From the NCBI GenBank assembly GCA_946611835.1, contig CAMOEE010000002.1:1-34344 (forward strand): a DNA stretch of 34,344 bases, in the 5' to 3' direction. Shown here in pieces: positions 15,695 to 22,954 of this stretch (position 1 is its first letter; each line of letters starts with the position of its first letter). The notes beneath the pieces are model-generated. The model worked only from the letters and a program-made list of their open reading frames with translations. It made no database searches and was not told where the DNA came from. This DNA is from an uncultured Treponema sp. Its GTDB lineage: Bacteria > Spirochaetota > Spirochaetia > Treponematales > Treponemataceae. Made by a program: the position numbers and the translations under genes.

Positions 15695-16354
15695 ATGATT
15701 AAACTTGTCGCATTTTTAGGAAATTACGGTGAAGAATACAAGAATTCACGGCACAATGTAGCCTGGCAGTTTGCAAGCCAGCTTCCTTTTTACAATAAAT
15801 TTTACTTCCAGAACAAATTCAAGGGCGATTATGCAGTCGTTGAGACACGAACTCTGGCCGAATGGATGGGCGAGACAGGCGTATATACCACAAAAGATGG
15901 CGGTGTACCACGAGTCCCGGAAGAAGCTCCCGATAAAATCTACTTTCTCAAACCCCTTACCTACATGAATCTTAGCGGGGAGTCTATCGGCGAGCTGGCA
16001 CACTTTTTCAAAATCAAGAACGATGAGATTCTTGTCGTGCATGACGAGCTGGAGCTTCCCATCGGCACCGTGAGCCTCAAATGGAGCGGGGGCCTGGGCG
16101 GTCACAACGGTCTCCGCTCTGCAAAAGCCGTTTTGGGTACAGCCGATTTCTGGCGGCTCAGGTTCGGAATCTCAAAGCCTGCCAATGTCAACATCGCTGA
16201 CTATGTGCTCTCAAACTTTAGCGCTGACGAGCGGATAATCCTTGCCCAGGAATTTGTTCCCACAAACGAGATGTTCTGCAAGCTTTTGCTTTCCACCGAG
16301 CCAAACCGTATCTTACAGGGCTGGAGCAAAAAGAAAATCGTGGAAAATTCCTGA
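15695..16354 (+). CDS. pth: Peptidyl-tRNA hydrolase
   Basis: 219 residues, longer than the usual about 190. It has the catalytic set Asn10, His20 (NSRHNVAW) and Asp117 (VVHDELELPIG), plus TYMNLSGES and GGLGGHNGLRSA. The enzyme recycles peptidyl-tRNA dropped from ribosomes. Asp117 corresponds to Asp93 of E. coli, so about 24 extra residues lie between His20 and the Asp; the surplus is around residues 50-75 (LAEWMGETGVYTTKDGGVPR), which I read as an inserted loop. The gene begins a run of housekeeping genes (mazG, clpP) on the same strand. Confidence 0.95.
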   Translation: MIKLVAFLGNYGEEYKNSRHNVAWQFASQLPFYNKFYFQNKFKGDYAVVETRTLAEWMGETGVYTTKDGGVPRVPEEAPDKIYFLKPLTYMNLSGESIGELAHFFKIKNDEILVVHDELELPIGTVSLKWSGGLGGHNGLRSAKAVLGTADFWRLRFGISKPANVNIADYVLSNFSADERIILAQEFVPTNEMFCKLLLSTEPNRILQGWSKKKIVENS

Positions 16355-16368
16355 TACTGTGTTATAAT
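16341..16368 (+). promoter_or_regulatory. Candidate mazG promoter
   Basis: TGGAAA (16341-16346), a 16-base spacer and TATAAT (16363-16368), overlapping the end of pth. ATG 16382 is 13 bases beyond the -10 box, predicting a leader of only about 6 bases without Shine-Dalgarno. Confidence 0.5.
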
Positions 16369-16381
16369 ATTTTTACTAGCT

Positions 16382-17248
16382 ATGAAAGAAAATTCATTCG
16401 CACATTTTTTTGAAATCGTAAAAGCTGTCCGCAAAGGCTGTCCCTGGGATAAAGAACAAACACCACTTTCTCTCCGAAGCACTTTTTTTGAAGAAACTTG
16501 TGAGGCAATCGACGCAATCACTCAGGATGACCCGGCCCATGTAAAAGAAGAGCTGGGTGATGTCCTTCTTAATGTAGTTCTTATCGCATATCTTTTTGAG
16601 GAAAAGGGGCTTTTTACCGTCGAGGAAACAATCAATGCAATCGCTGATAAACTCGTCCGCAGGCATCCCCATGTTTTTGCCCAAAGCGAGGGTGCTTCCG
16701 AGCTAACTGAAGACCTTTCCGGTAGTCCCGAAAAGGTTCTGGGCCAGTGGGAACGAATCAAGCAGAATGTCGAGGGGCGTAAGTCAGATTCAATTCTCGA
16801 CTCAATTCCCGAAAATTTCCCGCCGATTCTAAGGGCTTACAAGGAGCTTAAAAAGGCCGCCAAGCTAGGTTTTGACTGGAATTCCCTTGCCGAAGTCAAA
16901 ATGAAGTTCTGCGAGGAGCTTGCGGAAATGCAGGATGCTTTCATTGATGTCGAGCGCCTTCACAACTACGATGGAAAGGCTCCTTTTTCTGCCACAAACC
17001 TCACCGAAGAGCAAAAAAAAGCCCAACTTCACCTGGAAGAAGAATTTGGCGATGCCCTTCACTGCCTCATAAATTACGGCCGCTGGCTCGGCCTTGATCC
17101 GAATGTTGCCCTTCAAAAAACAATGAAAAAATTCGAGAACCGTTTCCGCTACATCGAAGAAAAAATGAAGGTCCAGGACATTCCTTTTGACCGTGCCCAT
17201 CACCGTGACATGATGGAGTTTTGGGCGGCCGCAAAAAAAATCTGGTAA
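16382..17248 (+). CDS. mazG: Nucleoside triphosphate pyrophosphohydrolase MazG
   Basis: 288 residues with two MazG halves. The N-terminal half has GCPWDKEQTPLSLRSTFFEETCEAIDAI and the metal-binding EELGDVLLNVVLIAYLFEEKG; the C-terminal half has LAEVKMKFCEELAEMQDAF and HLEEEFGDALHCLINYGRWLGLDPNVALQKTMKKFENRF, which keeps the ExxE/ExxD pattern. It hydrolyses (d)NTPs to NMP and pyrophosphate as a house-cleaning enzyme. The length is a little over E. coli MazG (263). It lies 27 bases after pth and 63 bases before clpP, with its own -10 box. Confidence 0.95.
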   Translation: MKENSFAHFFEIVKAVRKGCPWDKEQTPLSLRSTFFEETCEAIDAITQDDPAHVKEELGDVLLNVVLIAYLFEEKGLFTVEETINAIADKLVRRHPHVFAQSEGASELTEDLSGSPEKVLGQWERIKQNVEGRKSDSILDSIPENFPPILRAYKELKKAAKLGFDWNSLAEVKMKFCEELAEMQDAFIDVERLHNYDGKAPFSATNLTEEQKKAQLHLEEEFGDALHCLINYGRWLGLDPNVALQKTMKKFENRFRYIEEKMKVQDIPFDRAHHRDMMEFWAAAKKIW

Positions 17249-17276
17249 ATGCCCGCGCGGTGCCTTCAAACGGCAA

Positions 17277-17305
17277 TTTACTTTTTGACTTGATTTAGGT
17301 ATATT
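17277..17305 (+). promoter_or_regulatory. Candidate clpP promoter placed for a leaderless transcript
   Basis: TTTACT (17277-17282), a 17-base spacer, TATATT (17300-17305), then 6 bases and ATG 17312, with no good Shine-Dalgarno. A TTGACT at 17285-17290 is closer to the -35 consensus but pairs with no correctly spaced -10. Confidence 0.45.
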
Positions 17306-17311
17306 TATAGT

Positions 17312-17908
17312 ATGAGAATTTTTAACGACAACGAAGAAGAAAAAAAATCTGAGCAGAAGGAAGATTCACTCTCAGAGAAATTTTTGAAAACCCGCCAGAT
17401 TATTTTGAGCGGCGAGATTAACGAAGAAAACACTGCAAAGGTTATAAAACAGCTTCTTTTGCTCGAAGCAGACAGCGACAAGCCGATTTACATTTACATC
17501 GACTCTCCTGGAGGCTCGATCGATTCAGGTTTCGGCATTTACGACATGATTCGCTTTATCAATGCCCCGGTTTACACAATCGGCACAGGCCTTATCGCCA
17601 GCATGGGCTCAATCATCCTGCTTTCAGTTCCAAAAGAGCGCCGTTTTGCCCTTCCCAACAGCCACTACCTCATTCACCAGCCATTGATTGGTGGTGTTGC
17701 CCGTGGTGTTGCCACAGATTTGGAAATTCAGGCCGAGGAAATCGCAAAATCAAAAAAGAAGCTTATTAAGCTCATCGCCGAAGAAACTGGTAAGAGCGAG
17801 GCACAGGTCGAAAAAGACTGTGATCGTGACCACTGGCTTACTGCCGAAGAGGCCCTTGAATACGGCCTTGTAAGCAAAGTAATTTCTAAACGAAGCGAGT
17901 TAAAATAA
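17312..17908 (+). CDS. clpP: ATP-dependent Clp protease proteolytic subunit
   Basis: 198 residues with the full catalytic triad at canonical ClpP numbering: Ser97 (GLIASMGS), His122 (YLIHQPL) and Asp171 (KDCDRDHWL). The N-terminal part has SPGGSIDSGFGIYDMIRF, the substrate-groove region. It forms the tetradecameric peptidase barrel working with ClpX or ClpA; neither ATPase is in the window. The N-terminus (RIFNDNEEEKKSEQKEDSLSEKFLKTRQ) is more charged than usual. It stands alone between mazG and the UPF0158-GNAT gene. Confidence 0.96.
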   Translation: MRIFNDNEEEKKSEQKEDSLSEKFLKTRQIILSGEINEENTAKVIKQLLLLEADSDKPIYIYIDSPGGSIDSGFGIYDMIRFINAPVYTIGTGLIASMGSIILLSVPKERRFALPNSHYLIHQPLIGGVARGVATDLEIQAEEIAKSKKKLIKLIAEETGKSEAQVEKDCDRDHWLTAEEALEYGLVSKVISKRSELK

Positions 17909-17934
17909 CAGGCTTCACGAACCACAGAAACTTT

Positions 17935-18858
17935 ATGGCATTCGAGCTTACGAAATCTCTTATCGATGACATTATTTTCTCGATGGAAGATCAAAATGCA
18001 GAGTTCGTTTTTGATGCCGAAAGTGCCTGTCTGGTCCCGCTTGATTCCCTTGAAGGGAGTGAGAGTGAAAACCTGGAAGAAAACGAAAACATTTATCCCT
18101 TGCCTGACTGGAGTTCGGACGATGGATTTGAAATTATGGAAAAATTTGCTGAGAGCGTGCGTATTCCAAAAATTCAGCATGAGTTGCAGCAGGTTCTTTC
18201 AAATGGAAGGGGGGTGTTCAGGAATTTTAAAAATGTGCTAAAGCAGTACCCGCACATCGAAAAGCGTTTTCATGCTTTCAAAGAGGCTAAAATGCGGTCG
18301 GTTGTTGTCGAATGGTACAACTCACTCCGGGATTCTTGGGGTCTGGAGAAACTGAGCCAGGATTTTGAAGATTATGAGGATTTGGTTCAGCAAGATTTTG
18401 AATTCAGACCGTACAATCACCAAAAGGACAATGATTGTATTCTAAAAGAGGCGGAGTTGATTTCTGGAGAATTAAAAGCAAGTTTTGACGGTGAAGCTGG
18501 CCAACTTGCCGCCCGACTTTGGATGCGCAAATTTGATTATGAAAAACTTGCCCTGCCGTGCGGAGTCGTATGCCGGACTTTATCCGGGGATTTTGCCGCT
18601 TGTCTTTTGTTCTCACAATACAAAGAGTCCTTCACAAAAAAAGCGGTGGCTCTCACCTCACTTTTTGTGAATCAGAATTACCGTGGCTTAGGGATTGCCA
18701 GAGAGCTTTTTTCACGCGGCATTTCCTACTTAAAAGAACAGGGAATTCAGAGCATTATTGCTGATTCTGTTTTACCAGATTTTTTTGAGCCTTTGTTTGC
18801 CCGTTGTGGCTTTGAAAAAAAAGGCTCGCTTTATGTTGCAGATTTAGCAGACAAATAA
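17935..18858 (+). CDS. UPF0158-like domain fused to a GNAT acetyltransferase
   Basis: 307 residues in two parts. Residues about 10-135 resemble UPF0158: an acidic stretch, then the hallmark VLSNGRGVFRNFKNVLKQYPHIEKRFHAFKEAKMRSVVVEWYNSL (family pattern: GxGAFRxFKxxL ... W ... AxxWL). Residues about 165-305 look like a GNAT fold: CGVVCRTLSGDFAACLLF, ALTSLFVNQNYRGLGIARELFSRGISYLKEQG (the acetyl-CoA-binding RGxGxA loop) and a C-terminal LPDFFEPLFARCGFEKKGSLYV. The substrate is unknown. No Shine-Dalgarno precedes ATG 17935, 26 bases after clpP; read-through from clpP is likely. Domain calls rest on motifs only. Confidence 0.72.
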   Translation: MAFELTKSLIDDIIFSMEDQNAEFVFDAESACLVPLDSLEGSESENLEENENIYPLPDWSSDDGFEIMEKFAESVRIPKIQHELQQVLSNGRGVFRNFKNVLKQYPHIEKRFHAFKEAKMRSVVVEWYNSLRDSWGLEKLSQDFEDYEDLVQQDFEFRPYNHQKDNDCILKEAELISGELKASFDGEAGQLAARLWMRKFDYEKLALPCGVVCRTLSGDFAACLLFSQYKESFTKKAVALTSLFVNQNYRGLGIARELFSRGISYLKEQGIQSIIADSVLPDFFEPLFARCGFEKKGSLYVADLADK

Positions 18859-18897
18859 AAAATAATTTTACGCCAGTTTTAAAAGGAGATTTTTATT

Positions 18898-19734
18898 ATG
18901 GCATTCAGACGCAATTTCAGAAGAAATTTCAGACAGAACAGAGAGATTGATCTCGATCAGGCAGCAAACTATCTCAAAGATGTTGTTTCAAAAGTAAAAG
19001 CTAATCCTGATGAACTTGAAGCACTCAAAAAGGTCTTCAAAAAGAATGTTCCTCTCACAATGCGTTCTTATGTAGCTGCATATCTTTTGCGAAATGCTGG
19101 TGGTGCAATCTTCCGTTTCAACAATTTCAAAGACCGGGAAGATTTCCACGCAAATCGTGAGGAACGATTCAAGGGCTATGAGCGAAATGAAAATCAGAAC
19201 GAAGAATCTAACGGCGAAGGAACAACACAGCGTGAGCGATTCACTCGTGTTCAGATTCCTGCAGAAAACTCAGAAGTCGTATTCGTAAGCATCGGCCGAA
19301 ACCGCCGTGTTTATCCTCGTGACCTCGTTGGTCTTTTCATCAGCGTTGCGGGCATCGAGAAAGAGCGAATCGGTGATATCCGTGTACTCGCAAACTACTC
19401 ATTCGTTCAGCTTTTCAAAGAAGATGCAGAAAAGGCAATCAGCGCATTGAACGGACATGTATATCGCGGCCGGGCATTGAGCGTAAGCTACTCAAAACAG
19501 CGTCCGGAGGGTGAGGAGATTGATTCTGAGGAAGAGTCAGTTGACGAGTACGAGAACAACGAGCCGGTTCCAAATGTATCAAACGAGTCAGCTCCAATCG
19601 TTGACAGCTACACATCAAGCAACAACGACACTGTAGCCCAGCAGGCAGCTTTTGCCGCAGCTCAGGCTCAGATGACTGACGAAGAGATTATGGCTGCCCG
19701 TGCACCACGCTCTTCATCTTCAGAAGACCTCTAA
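18898..19734 (+). CDS. Free-standing DbpA-type RNA-binding domain protein
   Basis: 278 residues. An Arg-rich N-terminus (AFRRNFRRNFRQNRE) precedes a helical segment (about 20-65); then an RNA-binding domain of the kind found at the C-terminus of DEAD-box helicase DbpA (about 126-200: VVFVSIGRNRRVYPRDLVGLF, IGDIRVLANYSFVQLFKEDAEKAI, GHVYRGRALSVSY), then an acidic, Ala/Ser-rich disordered tail. No helicase motifs are present. Likely role: RNA or ribosome binding. It has one of the best translation signals here (AAGGAGAT 7 bases before ATG) and favours a narrow codon set, suggesting high expression. Confidence 0.78.
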   Translation: MAFRRNFRRNFRQNREIDLDQAANYLKDVVSKVKANPDELEALKKVFKKNVPLTMRSYVAAYLLRNAGGAIFRFNNFKDREDFHANREERFKGYERNENQNEESNGEGTTQRERFTRVQIPAENSEVVFVSIGRNRRVYPRDLVGLFISVAGIEKERIGDIRVLANYSFVQLFKEDAEKAISALNGHVYRGRALSVSYSKQRPEGEEIDSEEESVDEYENNEPVPNVSNESAPIVDSYTSSNNDTVAQQAAFAAAQAQMTDEEIMAARAPRSSSSEDL

Positions 19735-19774
19735 TAAGAATTGTCCGGTTATTCCGGGCATGAATGGAGTTTTT

Positions 19775-20467
19775 ATGAACCTTCATCTTTTGCATACCGG
19801 GCCGCTGGCGGTCAATACTTATATTCTGCCTCTTTCAGAAAATGAGGTGCTTGTAATTGACCCCGCCGATTGTCCATTTTCGCAAGATGAAGGTTCTGTC
19901 ATTTCATACCTTGCTTCAAAAAATTTAAGACCCCTTGCCGTCCTTTTGACACACGGCCACTTCGACCATGTTTCAGGTCTTCCTTTTATTAAAAAATCTT
20001 TCCCCGATATTCCTGTCGCCATTCATAAGGCAGATTCTGCTATGATTGGCAAAGATTCCAAGGTTCAGCAGGGGAAATCTCTTTCTCAAATGGGATTCTT
20101 TGAATTTCTGCCTTTTGTAAGTGATTTGCCCGGGGCAAGTGCCTTTCTTGAAGACGGAAAAAATCTTCTTGAAATTCTGGGAAATTGTGAATGTTCCTCA
20201 GAAGCAAAGAAATCGCTTGAAGACTGGCAGGTTTTGCATACACCCGGTCACACCGAAGGCTCATGCTGCCTTTACAATGAAAAAGATTTTACCCTTATTT
20301 CGGGGGATACGCTTTTTTATCATTCCTGGGGGCGCACAGACCTTGCAGGCGGGAGTGAGCGAAAAATTCATCAGAGCCTTGCTAAAATCGCCGAATATTG
20401 CGAAGAAAAGACCCGTGTTTATCCTGGGCATGACCACGCAGGTTTTACCCTCGAAGAAAATTTCTAA
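19775..20467 (+). CDS. Metallo-beta-lactamase-fold hydrolase (glyoxalase II-like)
   Basis: 230 residues. It has the binuclear-metal motif THGHFDH (His60, His62, Asp64, His65), then HTPGHTEGSCCLY, SGDTLFYHSWGRTDLAGGS and VYPGHDHAGF, the order of a glyoxalase II / persulfide-dioxygenase-like MBL enzyme. Likely a small thioester or related hydrolase in the cytoplasm; the substrate cannot be fixed from sequence. GGAG at 19766-19769 fixes ATG 19775; an in-frame ATG at 19700 would lie in the preceding gene. The stop is 4 bases from the convergent phosphoesterase stop. Confidence 0.88.
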   Translation: MNLHLLHTGPLAVNTYILPLSENEVLVIDPADCPFSQDEGSVISYLASKNLRPLAVLLTHGHFDHVSGLPFIKKSFPDIPVAIHKADSAMIGKDSKVQQGKSLSQMGFFEFLPFVSDLPGASAFLEDGKNLLEILGNCECSSEAKKSLEDWQVLHTPGHTEGSCCLYNEKDFTLISGDTLFYHSWGRTDLAGGSERKIHQSLAKIAEYCEEKTRVYPGHDHAGFTLEENF

Positions 20468-20471
20468 AAAA

Positions 20472-21188
20472 CTAAAAGAGTTTGATTTCGCCCCTTGGAG
20501 TTGGCATTTCCTCAAAAGTGTAGTCACCGAATCTGTCCTGAATGATTCTGTAATAATGGCAGACATTCTTTTCTTCGTCACGGTGAACATCAACAATTGC
20601 AAAAGTGTTCGGCATTCCGCCGCGAGCCTCGGAGCAGCTTCCAGGATTCAGAATCCCGAGAAAGTCATTCCGCCCGTTTCTTGTGACATGACTTCGCACA
20701 GAATTAGGAACATGAGTGTGGCCGTACCAGGCAAGGTCCATGCCCCGGTTTATGGCTTCGGCTCTCAAGTCCTTGATTCCGTAGTAGACTCCGTAGCGGT
20801 GCCCGTGGGTCAAAAAAAGTTTTTTGCCGGCAATCTCAATTTCCTGGAATTCCGGGACCGTAACCGGTATTCGCTTGTCGGTGAAGATTGTTGCCCTTGA
20901 GTTGTCTCCGTTTCCCCGTACGAAATACACCACAGGCGGAATGTGACAACCGAAATCCTTGTCAAAGAATCCGAGTTCCAGCGTTTCAACCAGATCCAGA
21001 AGTCCGTCTCCACAAAAGCAGAGAAGATCGCATAAATGCCCGAAGTTTTTGATAATTGCCTGCATTACTCGTATGTTGCCATGAGAGTCAGAAATCACGA
21101 GGGCTTTGGCAAGTTCTTTTGCCGGAATAGAGGAAACTGCTTCAAATGATCCGATTGCCAGATTTTCCTGCTGCGTGAGTTCTATCAT
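20472..21188 (-). CDS. YfcE/MJ0936-type metallophosphoesterase
   Basis: 238 residues with the calcineurin-like signature in order: Asp34/His36 in VISDSHGN, CFCGDGLLD, VRGNGDN, LTHGHRYGV and WYGHTHVP, then ILNPGSCSEAR. The family hydrolyses phosphodiesters; physiological substrates are poorly known. About 25 residues precede the domain (TQQENLAIGSFEAVSSIPAKEL). The Asn-Gly-Asp in GNGDN and the long loops give it more length than E. coli YfcE (184). It follows the lipoprotein gene by 7 bases with no obvious Shine-Dalgarno, so translation is probably coupled. Confidence 0.9.
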   Translation of the reverse strand: MIELTQQENLAIGSFEAVSSIPAKELAKALVISDSHGNIRVMQAIIKNFGHLCDLLCFCGDGLLDLVETLELGFFDKDFGCHIPPVVYFVRGNGDNSRATIFTDKRIPVTVPEFQEIEIAGKKLFLTHGHRYGVYYGIKDLRAEAINRGMDLAWYGHTHVPNSVRSHVTRNGRNDFLGILNPGSCSEARGGMPNTFAIVDVHRDEEKNVCHYYRIIQDRFGDYTFEEMPTPRGEIKLF

Positions 21189-21195
21189 TGGATTT

Positions 21196-21993
21196 TTACT
21201 CGAAGATAAAGTGATTTATTGATTGCAGGCCGGTTTCGCCGTCAATGTAGCGAATGACCGTGCGGTTCTTTTCCAGGAGTTTTTGCACGAAGCCCTGCAG
21301 GTTTTTGTCGGCCTTTAGAGGCTGCCGGAGCTCTATCATTTCTGAAATTGCGTTGGTGAGGATTTGGTTCGCATCAAAATCGGGGATAAAATCCGTGACC
21401 TCACCCTCGATTGTGTTTGTTTTGTGCGCATAGTCGAGCACAAAGTCGGAAGTTGACTCTGAGCCGAGAACATCATCCTGTGAAAAGAAGGTGAAGATAG
21501 GGTAGGGAATTTTGCCACCCTCAGCTTTGTCCTGAATCTTTGAGAGCGCAATGTGAAGGCCTTCCGGAGCACCCATGATTATCATGCCGGCAAGGTTCTT
21601 GTCCTGGACTGTGTCTACGAGTGAGCTGATTCTCTCTTTGCCTGCGACCATAAAATCAGCCGGGTAAACGAGAATTGAGATAAGACCTGCTTTATCCTCA
21701 CTCTCAAGACCGAAATTTGAATCGAGCGACTGCGTGATTTTTGTGATATGCTCGACATCATTGTAGCCGTATCCCAAAATTACGATGATATTTTTGCCCT
21801 CGATATAGGCCTGTGTTTCCGGGGACAGTTTTCGGAGCTTGACCGGTGTTCCGTCATTTTCTGACAGCAAGTTTGTCGTAGAGTCATGTTTTTTGTCTTT
21901 TTTGCAGCTTGAAAAGGTGAATGCCGAACAAGCGGCGAGTGCAAGAAAAGCGAATTTAAGAAAACTTCTGTTTGTATGGAAAACTTTTAGCAT
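21196..21993 (-). CDS. Exported lipoprotein of unknown function
   Basis: 265 residues. A lipoprotein signal (hydrophobic FLKFAFLALAACSAFTF, lipobox FSSC at about residue 30, then KKDKKHDSTT) places it in the periplasm. The body has alternating strand/helix pattern (NIIVILGYGYNDVEHITKITQSL; GLISILVYPADFMVAG; NLAGMIIMGAPEGLHIALSKI; PYPIFTFFSQDDVLGSESTSDFVLDY) that suggests a periplasmic-binding-protein-like Rossmann fold, perhaps close to the DUF3798 group, but I cannot confirm a family. It is first in a two-gene unit with the phosphoesterase. Confidence 0.7.
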   Translation of the reverse strand: MLKVFHTNRSFLKFAFLALAACSAFTFSSCKKDKKHDSTTNLLSENDGTPVKLRKLSPETQAYIEGKNIIVILGYGYNDVEHITKITQSLDSNFGLESEDKAGLISILVYPADFMVAGKERISSLVDTVQDKNLAGMIIMGAPEGLHIALSKIQDKAEGGKIPYPIFTFFSQDDVLGSESTSDFVLDYAHKTNTIEGEVTDFIPDFDANQILTNAISEMIELRQPLKADKNLQGFVQKLLEKNRTVIRYIDGETGLQSINHFIFE

Positions 21994-21999
21994 GATTCA

Positions 22000-22005
22000 A
22001 TTTTA
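22000..22005 (-). promoter_or_regulatory. Candidate -10 box of the lipoprotein-phosphoesterase operon
   Basis: TAAAAT on the minus strand (22005-22000) ends 6 bases before ATG 21993, the same geometry as yggT, pth and tolC. No convincing -35 at 17 bases; a TTGCAA 15 bases upstream and a TTGACT 22 bases upstream are imperfectly spaced. Confidence 0.35.
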
Positions 22006-22038
22006 ACAGATATGAAAGATTTGCAAAAGTCAAAAAGG

Positions 22039-22071
22039 AAAAAACAGCCGATTGCAAAAGCGAACCGGCTG
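22039..22071 (-). terminator. Rho-independent terminator of the FecR operon
   Basis: On the minus strand CAGCCG (22071-22066) pairs with CGGCTG (22050-22045) across a 15-base loop and is followed directly by six T (22044-22039). It lies 16-48 bases after the fecR-like stop and before the next minus-strand gene's promoter, as expected for an operon end. Confidence 0.75.
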
Positions 22072-22086
22072 GATTTAATTTGTTTT

Positions 22087-22938
22087 TTATATCTTTCCGA
22101 TGTAAACGATGACATTGAGAGCTCCCAATCCAGGCCTTATGTTTTTGCTGCCTGAATCAGAAGCTGCTGCCTGTGCCGGCATTTCGGCCTCGGAAGCTGT
22201 TTTTGTTCCTTCGCCGACTGAGTTTGAATCAGCCTGGGCTGTCTGTGACGGTGTAGTTACGCTTGAAGAATAAGCCTTTGCCGAAGCTGATTCGCCCTGA
22301 CTTACAGTGATTGCGTTTGCCGGAGCAAATTCTGAAATATCTCCAGGTTCGTTGTCTTCTGTCGCAGCCGCTGCTGGAACTTCTTCTGGAGTTTCTGCAA
22401 CTGCCTTGAGGATTGAATCCATGATTCGTTCGCTCTGCTTTGTGTTCTTCCAGAAAGCTACGATACCAGCACTTGTTGAGAGGGCTGTGCCTCGGAATCT
22501 GGTCGTGAAAACGAATTCTGTACCACGAACAGAAGCCGTTGCGACTGGCGAGCGAACCGTAAATCCGACCCGGCGGTCTTCTGATTTCTGGATATTTGAT
22601 TTGAGAGAGCCTGTGGCCAGTCTGATTGAAGTTTCATCTTTGCCGGATGCTCCGTTGACTCCCTGTCGTTCTGCCAGTGTCTGAATTGTGAGACGAGAAA
22701 GAGGTGCTACAGTTACGGTAGATTCCTTGATTTTAAGAACAAGCTCTGACTTGAAACCTGTCTGAATTACAGTTCCCTGGATGACGGTATCACCAGCTTT
22801 GAGGGCAATCCAGCTTCCGCCGCTCTGCATTTCGGCCTTTCCTTTGGCTGAGACAACAGTAGCCTTAATAGAATTTTGTGCCGCAAAAGAAGAGAAAGCA
22901 AATGCTGAGAAAACAAGTGCAAGAATAAGTTTCTTCAT
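22087..22938 (-). CDS. Exported FecR-domain protein
   Basis: 283 residues with signal peptide (KKLILALVFSAFAFSSFAAQ). A FecR-type domain spans about 25-170: VVSAKGKAEMQSGGSWIALKAGDTVIQGTVIQTGFKSELVLKI, then RRVGFTVRSPVATASVRGTEFVF, the conserved core. It lacks the N-terminal cytoplasmic and membrane parts of true FecR anti-sigma regulators, so this is a periplasmic FecR module, common in treponemes and possibly ligand- or peptidoglycan-associated. The C-terminal 100 residues are Ala/Ser/Glu-rich and probably disordered, ending in a hydrophobic LGALNVIVYIGKI. TGGAGG precedes the ATG. It is third in the operon with the beta-barrel and small exported protein, and a terminator follows. Confidence 0.85.
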   Translation of the reverse strand: MKKLILALVFSAFAFSSFAAQNSIKATVVSAKGKAEMQSGGSWIALKAGDTVIQGTVIQTGFKSELVLKIKESTVTVAPLSRLTIQTLAERQGVNGASGKDETSIRLATGSLKSNIQKSEDRRVGFTVRSPVATASVRGTEFVFTTRFRGTALSTSAGIVAFWKNTKQSERIMDSILKAVAETPEEVPAAAATEDNEPGDISEFAPANAITVSQGESASAKAYSSSVTTPSQTAQADSNSVGEGTKTASEAEMPAQAAASDSGSKNIRPGLGALNVIVYIGKI

Positions 22939-22954
22939 GTTAAGCCTCCATTTA

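Noticed and set aside
17285..17311. TTGACT with TATAGT as the clpP promoter
   Set aside because: The spacer is only 15 bases and transcription would begin after the start codon; TTTACT-N17-TATATT fits better.
20121..20900. Plus-strand open frame of 259 codons across the MBL and phosphoesterase genes
   Set aside because: It runs over two genes with clear catalytic motifs in other frames and has no recognisable domain or start signal; it is a shadow.
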